Source: Simmondsia chinensis
Lineage: Eukaryota; Streptophyta; Magnoliopsida; Caryophyllales; Simmondsiaceae
NCBI GenBank assembly: GCA_018398585.1
Contig: JAGTTD010000007.1
Coordinates: 7,323,320-7,387,319 of the forward strand
Direction: 5' to 3'
Length of the DNA: 64,000 nucleotides
Shown: piece after piece, positions 43,970 through 55,425 of the stretch
Layout: every line of letters starts with the position of its first letter
Numbering within the stretch: position 1 is the stretch's first letter
Position numbers and translations under genes: made by a program
Notes under the pieces: generated by a model
The model's input: the letters and a program-made list of their open reading frames with translations, nothing else
What the model was told of the DNA's origin: nothing
Database searches by the model: none

Positions 43970-44381
43970 TGATGCAAATAAGGATCAAATAACCCAATCG
44001 AGACGATAAAAGGATTTTTAATTATAATCTAATTAGGATTTTATTTATTAATTTTTAATTTTTATGAAATATGTAATCAGGTTTAGGGTTTTAGAGTTAG
44101 ATTGTTATTAGGAGTAGTAGATTTTGATTTAAAGTAGAATTAGTTCTTAGAGTTGGATTATTATTAAGAGTATGGTTTTCTATGCCTATAAATAGACCAT
44201 TGTTTTATTATTTTAAGAAGCTTTTGATTAATTGAATATTCTTGATGAGTTTAATGTTTTGAGTTGATTTTGTAATTTTATGTTGAAAGAGTTCAATAAA
44301 ATTACATACTCCTCTTTTGGATTATTACTCGAGTATTCACAAAATGAATGAGTTTAATCAATCCCTTTTAATTTGGCATCA
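43970..44381 (+). repeat. Gypsy-like LTR (412 bp)
   Basis: Ends are inverted: TGATGCAAATAAGG at the left and ...TTTGGCATCA at the right. TATAAATAGACC at about 44188 looks like a TATA box. A purine-rich tract lies just upstream, so this is a 3' LTR. Truncated starts of the same LTR occur at about 42069, 42653 and 43386. The superfamily call is tentative, from the ...GGGGGAGAATGATGC-type junction. Confidence 0.55.
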
Positions 44382-44903
44382 TTGATACAATTAATCGGTT
44401 AGAAGCACCTTATCCTTACCCACTGCATGTCATTGAGGTTCGAAGCTGCAGATCGGATCTCTAGACTGATTTGCATCAGCAACAATTTAACTAATAAGCC
44501 ATAAATAAGGGAGCTTGAGGCTTAGAAAAGGTCCTGACCAATGCAAAACTCTTTATTATTTCTATGCTTGTGCTTTTCTTTTTCTCTTTTCTCAGGAGTA
44601 GGCTTACTTGTAGCTACATTTGCTTCCACATATACAACAAGTTCTCAATACAGGGTTTGTGAATTTAACCCCTTTTCCCATAATTTCTATCTTCATCCCT
44701 TTTGAGGAAGTAAGTTAGCGTCAATAATCTAAGGCTTTGACGACAAAGCCTTGAGTTTAATGGTCAAGTGAATTTAGGTTTGAGCCAATGTTTTAGGGCT
44801 TTAATGGTCAAGCCTTAAGCTTAGTGTTGGTCCTAAATAGGTGACCAAAAAAATGTTCTTTCCATCTTAATCTTGTTTAGGTTAATCTCGGACGTGTTAT
44901 CTT
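44382..44903. other. No gene recognised
   Basis: AT-rich spacer between the Gypsy-like LTR and the next Copia. It contains the repeated phrase (T/A)AATGGTCAAG and nothing else identifiable. Confidence 0.5.
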
Positions 44904-45646
44904 TGTTAAAAATGATACAAGCTAATGTATTTCAACCTATGAATTCTCTATTGTGTCTATCCCACATAGGAAAAGAGTTGAAGCTCCTCCACTTTATATA
45001 TGGGAGTGTTCTAAGACTATTTGAATTAAGATAGAAGTAAGGGAAAGATGGAAACCACACGCGCGTCGCCCTCCGGCCGTGTGGGTGTGGGTGGGGGTAC
45101 GGATACTTTAATATTTCAGAAAATAAACTTTGTAACTGAGTTTTTGGCTTCTGCCAATCCTTTCTTTGATTACGGTCCAGACCTATCCCAATGTTCCACA
45201 TTTACTGCTTTTTACTTCCCTAAGAGCCTCCTCAAGGTAGATTCAAATATGGTTGGGTATTAACTTTTGATGACTATTCGGAAGGTTTGCCACCACTTCC
45301 CAACAGCCACATTAACCCTTATTTAAACCCTTTCTTAGGAGTTCATTTGGTATCAACAAACAACCAGAAATCTCCCCTTCTTCTCTCTTTCTCCCTCTTC
45401 CACTCCATCTCTAATTAGGAAAAGTTCTTGAGAATCTCTTACCGGGTGAATAACGAGTGCATCTTACAAGTTGGATCGCGTTAATCCTAGAGGACGGTCG
45501 CTAATAGTTTGTTTGCACCCGAGCTAAGGTGAAATCGTCTTTTAGGAAAGTGATTCTTGCCACGATGCGGTATCTTCAGTGTTTATTAGATCTTTCTAAT
45601 TCATCTATTTGCTTGCTGTGTTTAAATATTCTCACTATTATTAACA
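44904..45646 (+). repeat. 5' LTR of the Tork-like Copia
   Basis: Starts TGTTAAAAATGATACAAG and probably ends ...ATTATTAACA. Shared with 63596-64000: GAATTCTCTATTGTGTCTAT, CTCCTCCACTTTATATATGG and TCTAAGACTATTTGAATTAA. A TATA box lies in CTTTATATATGGG. The right border is a guess, since the partner is truncated. Confidence 0.75.
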
Positions 45647-45693
45647 ATCTAAAAGACGAATTTATATATATTTAAATATGGCTACCAAATTAC

Positions 45694-47901
45694 TGTTAGG
45701 AATAGTATCCTGAAATCCAGATTTATTCTGGATATATTGTTTAAATTAACAAATAAAATTAAAGTTTCAGTCATTTCCTAGTTAAATTTGTGTATGTGAG
45801 CATTTATACTGCATGTGGTTTTCTTTTGGAAACATCCATGAGATGGGTGTAGTCCTCAGATTGCAATTTACATGTTTGTTCTAAGTAGTATATGAGACTA
45901 AGCCACAGATAGACTTGCAACATGGTATGGATTGTCGTTTGAAGACTCGTAGTCGAAGACAAGTTTGGACCACTTGTATATTATGACTATAACGTGACAC
46001 TTTAAATGACTTGTCTTGGTCATGTGGATGGAGATCCAAAAGTGCTAGGTTAATGTGTTTAATAAGATTGACACACTGAGTTGGACCATGTGGATTACTT
46101 ATTTCTAGACTGCTATCGGAGATGAGTGATTCATATTGTACTGTTTGAACGACGACTCTAAATCCTGAGGACATTATGGACTTGTGCGTGGAGCGTTAGT
46201 TACTTTTGTGTATTATAAGTACGGTCTAAACGAATGCCTAAAATCTCACGTACACTGGGTAGCGGTGTGAAGTGTGATAAGGATCAGGTATTCATTAGGG
46301 AATCTAGAGTCTTTTATGAGATAAATATGTCCCCTTAGTTGATTCGCAAATATTTGAATAGTTCGAAAACTTTGACCAAAGTATTTCAAGTGTTTGACAT
46401 TTGGAATTTATACTGTGAATGTGTTCAAGTATAAGTGAATTATTCAGTGAAGGGCGAGTCGGTAACTAATGGAGAAGCTGTGAGAAGGATAATGATAGTG
46501 GCTATATTTATCCTTTGTTATGAACATCTAGTGGAGGGGTTGTTATCAATACAGTCTATTAGGGTGATATCGAATAAATAATTTAAGTCTAGAGTGCAAT
46601 GAGATTTATTTCCTGGAATTAAGTCTCATTAAATGATAATTAAATTATTTTATGAGATGATTAATTTAACCCATTTGAAGCTAGATTTAAATTGTCTCTG
46701 AGGTCCCTGCTCAAGCCTCTGTATTTATTTCCATGGAAAAAATATTAAATAATTCACGAGATGCATTGTTTATCCATGAGATGGGTAAAGTTAATTTTGC
46801 CAAACATTATTTATGAGATGAATAAAATTAAAAATTATAAAATAAAATAATTTTAGGAAATTAAAATTTATAAGATGAATTTTTACATATGGGAAATAAA
46901 GAAAAAAAAAATCTCAAAAACAGCTTGCGATCTGTGTCATTTTAATTGGACGAACCAGCGCGCGACAACAGCTATCCGTGTGCCCCGTGGCGGACCAATG
47001 GTGTGCTGCCACGTGGCACATAGTGAGAGGGCGGTTCAGCTCAAGCTGAAACACCGCATTTTGATGTGTTTTTGAAATCAAACGTAGCGTTTTGATTGTT
47101 TTGACTGGGTTATTTTTTGCAGATCCCACATTGAGAATTATTTATTTTTTTCACTTCGGTATACTCCTATAAATAGAGGTAACTATTCCAAGGGTTTGGC
47201 AATTCAATCAAAATAAATTATTTTGGATTTCTGAAAATTATTTCGAAGACCTATTTGGAGAGAAAAATTTTTGTTGAAATTTTTCTTTCCTCAGTTTAAA
47301 ATTTTTTGGAGCCCACCCTCCGTATAGTTTGAGGTGATTGCATAGAAGATCATGGGGTCTCAATTTTATTGGTACTCTTTATAATTGGAGCAATTTCAGG
47401 TATGTTCTTCTTTTTTTCCTCTTTTAGTTTTCGCTTTTCTATTTATTTACAGTATCTGTTATTATGCCTGTTTTAGTTTAAGTATTGTTATGAATTTATT
47501 AGAGTAAAAGGCCTATAGATCTAAATTAAGAATTTAGATCTGTAGATTTAAATTTGTAGATTTAAAATTAGGAATTTTAAATCAACCATGGTTTAGAATT
47601 ATGAATTCTAAATCCCTTCCGCTGTGTAGACTTTAAGAAAGTAGGGAGAATTTTTAAAGTTCGTCCCAACAACCGGTATTAGGGCAAAGGGTTTATAGAG
47701 ATAAACCTATTCCCGGGAACTCTCGCACATGAGGTGTCACGAAGCGTGACTCTCCGACCGGGGGCTTAGGTAGAGAGAAGAGTCTCTTACTCTAAGTGCT
47801 CTAATAGGTGTCTATTGTAGTGACCATAGTTGAGAACTGCGAACCCAAAAGTTGGTATGAGAGTTTATTTTTCCAACAAAAATTTTAGGTCTTTCCCAAC
47901 A
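45694..47901 (+). repeat. 5' LTR (2.2 kb)
   Basis: Contains TATA box TATAAATAGAGG (about 47170), a perfect inverted repeat GTCACGAAGCGTGAC (about 47736) and the GACCGGGGGCTTAGGTAG box kept in the other full copies. Confidence 0.9.
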
Positions 47902-47902
47902 A

Positions 47903-47916
47903 TTGGTATCAGAGCC
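47903..47916 (+). promoter_or_regulatory. Primer-binding site
   Basis: TTGGTATCAGAGCC two bases after the 5' LTR end, an exact initiator-Met tRNA-type primer site. Confidence 0.9.
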
Positions 47917-48263
47917 AGCCTCTAATTACATTCATAATATGCGTAAATAGGTATAATAAAATCGAAATAGATAAATTGGCGATTTAATAAAATAGAGATT
48001 TTATTAAAGAAGGAAAAACTTATTTAAATTAGTGATTTAAATTGTTTAAATCATTAAAGTAATTAATTGTTAATTAGATTATTTTAAAGTATCGATTAAA
48101 ATTGTTTAAATCCTTTAAAAGATTTAATTGTTAACTAGGTTGTTTATAATAACTATTTAAATAGTTTAAATCGTCAATAAATTAATGGTTAATTCGGAAC
48201 AACCCATAAATTTGCAATTATGCTGTTCGTATAATGAGATTATACATTCTCGGTCATGATTTA

Positions 48264-48455
48264 CGAAATCGGACAAAATCGATCTAATAAGATTAGATTC
48301 AAATATTTTAACAATAATAGATAAAATTGGTCTAATGAGATTAGATTCAATTAATTTTAATGAAATTGGATAAAGTTGATCTAATAGGATTAGAATCAAT
48401 TAATTTTACGAGATCGGATAAAATTGATTTAATGAGATTATATTCAATTATTTTT
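48264..48455 (+). repeat. Four ~60-bp tandem units in the element leader
   Basis: Units of the form GG(A/C)(T/A)AAA(A/G)T(T/C)GATCTAAT followed by (A/G)(A/G)GATTAGATTCAAT. They lie in the untranslated leader after the primer site. Confidence 0.8.
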
Positions 48456-48649
48456 TTCAAATTAATTATTTTAATTATAAAAAAATGACAACATCAGCAG
48501 TTGATGTCAGCGTCTGAGGTCACCTGCTGGCACTGATATTAGCGTTTACGTGGTGCTGACATCAGCGAGTATTTATAAATTTTTTTTTTGGACGTGTAGA
48601 TGTCAGTACTGATTTACAAAATTATAAATTAATTATTTTATTAATTAAT

Positions 48650-49180
48650 TTATTTTAGAACCAGATTCTAAATTTAAATTATGTGATAATCTAAGTTGTG
48701 AATCATTGTATTTTAAATAAAAGTTATTTAAAATTATTTTAGAACAATATCATAAAATAGACTATGAGACAGTCTAGGCTTGTTTTATTTTTAGAATAAG
48801 ATTCTAAAATAGACTATGAGATAGTCTAAAGTTTTTTTTTTTTTAGAATAATATTCTAAAATAGACTATGAGATAATCTAAGCAAAAAAAAAAAAAAAAT
48901 GATCCCAATTTTAAATAAAACTAATTTTATTAATTAATTTGATTTTAGAATTAGATTCTAAAAATAGATTATGCGATAATCTAGATTTTGGCATCAATTT
49001 AAATAAAAGGATTTAAATTAAATTGATTTATGTTATTTTTTTTAAGAATAAGATTCTAATGCAAAATTATGAGATAATCTATATTGTAAAATGATAATAT
49101 TTTTGAATAAATTAATTAAGTAATTTTGGTTAATTTTAGAATGAGATTCTAAAGAGGATTATGAGATAATCCAGGTTGTA
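48650..49180 (+). repeat. Seven ~75-bp degenerate repeats with TAGAATNNGATTCTA core
   Basis: Each unit carries TTTTAGAA(T/C)(A/C)AGATTCTA, itself an inverted repeat, then A(A/T)AGA(C/T)TATGAGATAATCTA. Unit spacers are A- or T-runs. Leader region, no coding. Confidence 0.8.
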
Positions 49181-49859
49181 AATATAAGTTAATTAAAAAC
49201 CATTAGTTATAAAAATCAAGTGGGAGCGAGGTTTCAATTGTTGTAACCTCACGGTCTCCATTACCAGTCTAGCAGTATAGTAGATCGATAGACCTCCCTG
49301 TGGAGGATGTCGATTTGTAGATTACAGGGTTAGACTTCTATTGGGATAAACTAAAGAGCAAAGAAGCAATGTGAGCACGCTGCCGTGGAGTATTTTGTGT
49401 ATTTGTATTGAGGTTTTAGGTAATGGTTTACACTTGACTAGCGTGATGCATTAGTCTCTCTGAGGAGCTCTGTTGTGCCATGATAGAGACTAAGATAAAG
49501 TGGTGAATTAATCATTTTTAATAAAAGTTACAAGAAAACAGGTTAATTGAGAATAGTTCTTACCCGAACTAGCTTCGTGCGACCCCGCTACCAGGGAGTA
49601 AGGAGTGGTGTGTTTGGGTCATCATTGTATGCGTGATAGTACAGTTTGGTGGATATCTGACTTATTGTGTATGCTAAACTGAAAGAATATATCATTGCAT
49701 TATATATGACTCTTGTTAGATAATTACACATATATTTGCATTTACAGTATCTTTGATATGGATTCAGCTGGTGAACTTCACTTGATTTCGAATAAATAAT
49801 GTACTCACCGAACCAAATTACTTTGCCTTAAAAAATAAGTTAGACTTGGCTATTACTCA

Positions 49860-52165
49860 CAAGGGACCTACTAGAAAGAAAGGAAAGGGCAATGTTGTTA
49901 TTATAACAACCAAGTTTATACGGAAGTCAGCAAAAGAAAAGTGTTTCTTTTGCAATAAAACTAGGCCACTGGAGGAGGAACTACATTAAGTACATAGCTA
50001 CTCTTCCTACAAAGACTAATAAGCCATCTGGTGAAGGTATGTTGATATCTCACTTAGTTGAGTCATGCGCAGTTGAGAGTCCACCATGTTCCTGGTGGGT
50101 GGACTCAGGTTCAACTAACCATATCTGTAATAAGTTATAGGAGCTCATGCTAGGCTAAAGGATACACGATGGGTGTTGTACCTGATGGTCAGAGACAGTA
50201 GAATAATAATGGTCTTAACTGTAGGAGATGTTAGCTTAGACTTTAGTGATAGAGTTTTGTTTTAAAGGATTGATTATTTAAACCTTCGCTGTACAGGAAT
50301 TTAATTTTTGTATTTCGGTTAATTGATAATTGTTATTCAATTAATTTTGATAATGAAATTTTAATATGAGAAATAAATTGTTTATTTGCACATGTATATG
50401 AATAAATTGTTTATTCATGTTATTTCCTTATCAAAACTCGGGTAATTGTTTAAATGAATCTAACATAAGTTCACTTGTTCAATCTTCTAAAAGAAAACAC
50501 CCTGAAAGTGATAATGCCTACACAAGGAACCAACGTTTAAGGTCACATTAATTCGAACAGGATCCAAAGACTGGTAAAAGATGGACTGATAGAGGCTTTG
50601 GACTTGAGATCATTACCAGTCTGCAAATCCTGCATAGAAAGAAAGGTGACCAAGTCTGTCTTTAAGAGTAAAGGCAACAGGGTTGGTGGCTTAAGCTGGT
50701 TCACATAGATATATGTGGACCAATACATGTTCACGCAAGAGGTTGGTATGAGTATTCAATCATGTTTAGTGATGATTACTTAAGGCATGGATATGTTTAC
50801 TTGATGAGACAAGTCGAACGTTTTTTGGAGAAATTCAAAGAGTAGAAAGTTGAATTTTAAAAGCCATTAGGTAAACAAGTTAAGTCGCTTCGATCAGATC
50901 GAGCTGGTGGATATTTTTTGGGTGAGTTTTTGTTTTTCCTAACTGCAAATGAGATAAGACCTCAGCTTTCCACTTTGGTTACACCGCAGCAGAATGGTGT
51001 TGCAGATAAAAGGAACAAGGACGGTTTTTTCTACAGTTTTTTTGATTTAAAAGGTCTTTTGTAAATACAATGCAAAATACTTAGAGAAGTATTTTGCAAG
51101 TAAGCTACAAAAACAAAAACAAAATAGTATTAAAGACAAATGACACTAATTCTAGACAGCTAGACACGACTCAAGACGTAGCGGATGCATTAGATGCACC
51201 TACTGATAGGAACAAAACTGCTCCAGGTACACGAGAGCTTAGGTGTGGTGGGAGGATTGTCAGGACATCTGACAGGTTCATAGCGGGAGCTTTAGTGGTT
51301 GCCCGTGGTTTTAAATATGATCCTTTTGGCCACAATGAAACAATTAAGTCTTCTAGTTTTATGCAATCGGTTGCTCAAATCATGTGTGTACAAATGACAT
51401 TAAGAGAAAGTAGTGACTTTTTTAGTGTTATATGTCAACAATATACTACTCATTGAGAATGATGTAAGGGTGTCATTAACTGTAAAGGTTTGGTTGTCAG
51501 GATAGCTAGATATGAAGGACATAGGAGAAGCTAACTCTACTCTTAGGATTAAGCTTCTGCAAGGTCATAAGAGTAGGATGTTGGGTCTTTCTCTAGCCAC
51601 TTATATTGACAAAATGTTGTCAAGGTATTGCATGGAGGACTCTAAAAAAGGTCTTTTACCTTTTAGGGATGGAGTCCCTTTCTCTCTTTTAAGTAGTGTT
51701 CTAGGACACCTCAAGAGGAGGAGCAATTAAGGAATATTCCATATGCTTTGGCAATGGGAGCCTCAGGTATGCCATGTTGTGCACGAGACTTGATGTCTGC
51801 TATGCTATGGTATAGCAAGCAGGTGTTAGTCTAACCTGGGGCCAATGGACTAGGTGGCAGTGAAGTATTTTCTCTAGTTCTTGAGAAGAACTAGAGATTC
51901 TATGCTGATCTTTCAAAGTGATGAGCTGGTTCCAGTTGGCTATACTGATTTAAGACTTCCAGTCAGATTAAAATGATAAACGTTCGACATCTAAACCTGT
52001 CTTCATCCTTGGAGTGGGAGCCATTAGTGAGAGGAATGTTAAGCAGTATTGTATTACGGACTTTACAACAGAGTAATTGAGCTCACTAAGGGTTAGGCTT
52101 AGTAGACCTTTGGTTCAAACTTAAAAGGGGTGAGTATGGAATTTGTAATAAATTGGATTTAGGAC
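49860..52165 (+). pseudogene. Copia gag end and pol, heavily decayed
   Basis: RKKGKGN and EKCFFCNKT (zinc knuckle start, frameshifted and lacking its last Cys) at about 49880-49980. Protease SWWVDSGSTNHICNK at about 50091-50135 keeps its Asp. Integrase: VHIDICGPIHVHARGWYEYS, SLRSDRAGGYF and TPQQNGVADKR (Glu changed to Asp). RT: SYVDD is now LYVNNILLIEN (51428-51460), then MKDIGEANSTLRIKLL and MEDSKKGLLPFRDGV. RNase H traces to about 52060. The N-terminal gag is not recognisable; the fusion of integrase with RT at about 51050 suggests an internal deletion. Confidence 0.82.
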
Positions 52166-52175
52166 AAGTGGGAGA
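52166..52175 (+). promoter_or_regulatory. Polypurine tract
   Basis: AAGTGGGAGA one base before the 3' LTR, the plus-strand cDNA primer. Confidence 0.8.
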
Positions 52176-52176
52176 T

Positions 52177-54363
52177 TGTTAGGAACAGTGTCTTGAAATC
52201 CAAATTTATTATGTATATATTGTTTTAATTAATAAATAAAATTAAAGTTCCAGTTGTTTCTTACTTAAATTTGTGAATGTGAGCATTTACACTACATGTG
52301 GTTTTCTTTTGGAAACATCCATGAGATGGATGCAGTCCTCATACTACAATTTACATGTTTGTTCTAAGTAGATTATGAGACTAAGCCACAGATAGACTTA
52401 AAACATGGTATGGATTGTCGTTTGAAAGACTCGTAGTCGAAGACAAGTTTGGACCACTTGTATGTTAAGACTATAACGTGACACTTTAGATGACTTGTCT
52501 TGGTCACGTGGATGGAGATCCAAAAGTGTTAGGTTAATGTGTTTAATAAGATTGACACACTGAGTTGGACCATATGGATTACTTATTTCTAGAATACTAT
52601 CGAGATGAGTGATTCATATTGTACTGTTTGAACGACGAATCTAAATCTTGAGGGTATTATGGACTTGTGCATGGAGCGTTAGTTACTTTGGTGTACTATA
52701 AGTAAGGTCTAAACGAATGACTAGAATCCCAAGTACACTGGGTAGCGGAGTGAAGTGTGACAAAGATCAAGTATTCAATAGGGAATCTATAGTCTCTTAT
52801 GAGATACAGATGTCCCCTTAGTTGATTCGCAAATATTTGAATAGTTCAAAAACTTTGGCCAAAGTATTACAAGTGTTGGACATTTGAAATTTATACTGTG
52901 AATATGTTCAAGTATAAATGAATTATTCAATGACGGATGAGTCAGTAACTAATGGAGAAGCTGTAAGAAGGATAATGGTAGTGGTTATATTTATCCTTTA
53001 TCATGGACATCTATTAGGGAGATATCGAATAATTAATTTAAGTTTGGAGTGCAGTGAGATTTATTTAGTAGAATTAAGTCTCATTAAATGGTAATTAAAT
53101 TATTTCATGAGATGATTAATTTAACTCATTTGGAGCTTGATTTAAAGTGTCCCTGAGGTCCCTGCATAAGCCTCTATATTTATTGCCATCGGAAAAATAT
53201 TAAAGAATTCATGAGATGAATTATTTATCTATGAGGTGGGTAAAGTTAATTTTGCCAAATATTATTCATCAGATGAATAAAATTAAAAATTATAAAATAA
53301 AATAATTTTAGAAAATTAAAATTCATAAGATGAATTCTTACATCTGGGAGACAAAGCAAAAAAAAAAAAAAAAAAATTGCAAAAACAGCTTGCGATCCGT
53401 GTCATTTTAATCCGACGAACCAGCGCACAGCTATTCGTGTGCCCCATGGCGGACCAATGGTGTGCCGCCAAGTGGCACACAGTGAAAGGGCGGTTCAGCT
53501 CAAGCTGAAACGCTGCTTTTTGATGGGTTTTTGAAATCAAACACAGCATTTTGTTTGTTTTAACTGGGTTGTTTTCAGCAGATCCCACATCAAGAATTAT
53601 TTATTTTTTCGCTCCGATATACTCCTATAAATAGAGGTACCTATTCCAAGGGTTGGCAATTCAATCAAAATAAATTATTTTGGATTTTTGGAAATTGTTT
53701 CAGAGACCTAATTGGAGAGAAAAATTTCAACGTTTCTTTCCTTAGTTTAATATTTTTCGGAGCCCACCTCCGGGTAGTTTGAGGTCATTGCGTAGAAGAT
53801 CCGGGGGTCTCAATTTTCGTGGTATTCTTTATAATTGGAGTACTTCCAGGTATATTCTTCTTTCCTTCTTCTTTTAGTTTTCGCTTTTCTATTTATTTAC
53901 AGTATCTGTTATTATGCCTATTTGAGTTTAAGTATTGTTATGAATGTATTAGAGTAAAAAACTTGTAGATGTAAATTAAGAATTTAGATTTGTACATTTA
54001 AATTATGAATTTAAATCTGTAGATTTAAAATTAAAAATTTTAAATCAACCCAGGTTTAGAGTTATGAATTTAAACCCCTTCCGCTGCGTAGACTTTAAGA
54101 AAGTAGGGAGAATTTTCGAAGTTTGTCCCAACAACCGGTATTAGGGCAAAGGGTTTATAGAGATAAACCTATTCCCGGGAACTCTCACACGTGAGGTGTC
54201 ACGAAGCGTGACTCTCTGACCGGGGGCTTAGGTAGAGAGAAGAGTCCCATACTCTTAGTGCTCTAATAGGTGCCTATTGTTGTGACCATAGTTGGGAACT
54301 GTGAATCCAATAGTCGGCATCAAAGTTTATTTTTCCCAGAAAAATTTTAGATCTTTCCCAACA
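52177..54363 (+). repeat. 3' LTR (2.2 kb)
   Basis: Pairs with 45694-47901 across its length with scattered substitutions and small indels (for example it lacks the GAGGGGTTGTT stretch present at about 46540). The same TATA box (about 53629) and inverted repeat (about 54199). Confidence 0.9.
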
Positions 54364-54858
54364 ATTACCTCTTCCCGGCATGTCTAAAGTCAAACCTTTT
54401 AACAGGAAGAATTATAAGAGGTGGTCACAAAAATGTTATTCTATCTAGAGCAACTTCACATCGATTATGTACTTTATGACAAAAATTCACCTGAAGCTAA
54501 AAATGAAAATGCTGTGTATGAAGAAAAATTCATCTTGAATACCGAACCTGTAGGGGTAACTTGCTCCGTTACATGAGTGACGGGCTTTTTGACATATATG
54601 TAAAATGGACTCGTCAAATAACAAGTGTTTTGAAATATATGCATAAAGCATCATTTCTATCTAAAACCTGGGAGAAAGATTCAAAACCCATTTAGCAAAT
54701 TTCAAGGAGAATGCTACTATTGTAAAAAACGTGGACATAAGGTGAAAAGATTGCAGAAGCAAAAAGAACCAGTTTAAAGATTCCAAGAACAAAGCCCACC
54801 TTGTAGAGGTGGAGAACATTGTTGCTTTCAGAGGTGAACCTTGTGAGTAACATGACTG
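54364..54858 (+). pseudogene. Gag of the Tork-like Copia, after the first insertion
   Basis: Continues from MATKL (45677): LPGMSKVKPFNRKNYKRWSQ, then frameshifted FYLEQLHIDYVLYDKNSPEA. The zinc knuckle CYYCKKRGHKVKRL at about 54718-54760 lacks its last Cys. The GKNYKRWSQK-like box is typical for this Copia gag. Several stops. The RRM-bearing element begins at 54864. Confidence 0.78.
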
Positions 54859-54863
54859 AATAG

Positions 54864-55117
54864 TGTTATGCTCGTGATAGAGCATGAGATGAGAAAGAAG
54901 GGAAGGAGATGAGGAAAATAGAGAGAGGGTTAGATGAGAGAGAGAGAAAATATCTCATAAGAGATGGTTGTATATTTTTCATTGAATGATTAAGGAAGTA
55001 TAATCTTAGATCTTTTATAGAAGATCTTACACATTACTTCTCAATACAAGCTCTAACTGACCCTAACATCTTTTCCCCCCAAAACACAAAATTCAATAAC
55101 AATCCCGGGATATGATA
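54864..55117 (-). repeat. 3' LTR of the RRM-bearing element
   Basis: About 254 bp; the outer copy reads GATATGATA where the partner reads GATATGACA. Lacks about 38 bp present in the 5' LTR after TGTTATGCTCGTGAT. Confidence 0.88.
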
Positions 55118-55425
55118 ATACTCCCTCCTTTAAAAGATTCTTGTCCCCAAGAATCAAATGAAAAGAGTTGAACTTGAAGATCAATGTTTATGAGGGAGGA
55201 ATGAATGAGCTTCTTATGTGAAGTGTTAACCAAGTTACTGCTGCAGAGGACCAAAAACCCATCAATACATCTGAAATCCTGCTTGTAATGTGCTGCACAA
55301 CAGAATTTGAATGTCGCTAGACCCATAAGACCACATATGAAGTCCTTGAACACCTCTGACTCTGAATTGTAGTGGAACCAAGTGGATTCCTTGCTGAACC
55401 TGCAGCTAAAGAGAGCCTCTAGCAT
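55118..55425 (-). pseudogene. C-terminal extension of the RRM ORF, other frame
   Basis: MLEALFSCRFSKESTWFHYN ... FDSWGQESFKGGSIIISRD. The ATG overlaps the TAG of the long frame, so it is either a shifted continuation or a separate small ORF. The ending SWGQESFKGGS resembles the last residues of many retroelement polyproteins, whose codons double as the polypurine tract. That favours the continuation reading. Confidence 0.5.

Larger units (their letters stand above)
45694..54363 (+). mobile_element. Copia LTR retrotransposon with 2.2-kb LTRs, complete
   Basis: LTRs 45694-47901 and 52177-54363 (TGTTAGGA ... CCCAACA), perfect 5-bp target duplication ATTAC (45689-45693, 54364-54368), primer site TTGGTATCAGAGCC at 47903 and polypurine tract AAGTGGGAGA at 52166. 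The internal 4.3 kb starts with about 2 kb of AT-rich non-coding repeats, then a decayed gag end and pol. Insertion is in gag of the outer Copia. Long LTRs recall the Angela-type lineages, but that is tentative. The long-LTR family has four LTRs in this window. Confidence 0.92.

Noticed and set aside
44932..45201. 89-codon minus-strand frame
   Set aside because: Antisense of the Copia 5' LTR; LTR composition explains it.
48264..49180. CRISPR-like array
   Set aside because: Units are degenerate, spacers are A/T runs rather than unique sequence, and the host is a plant retroelement leader.
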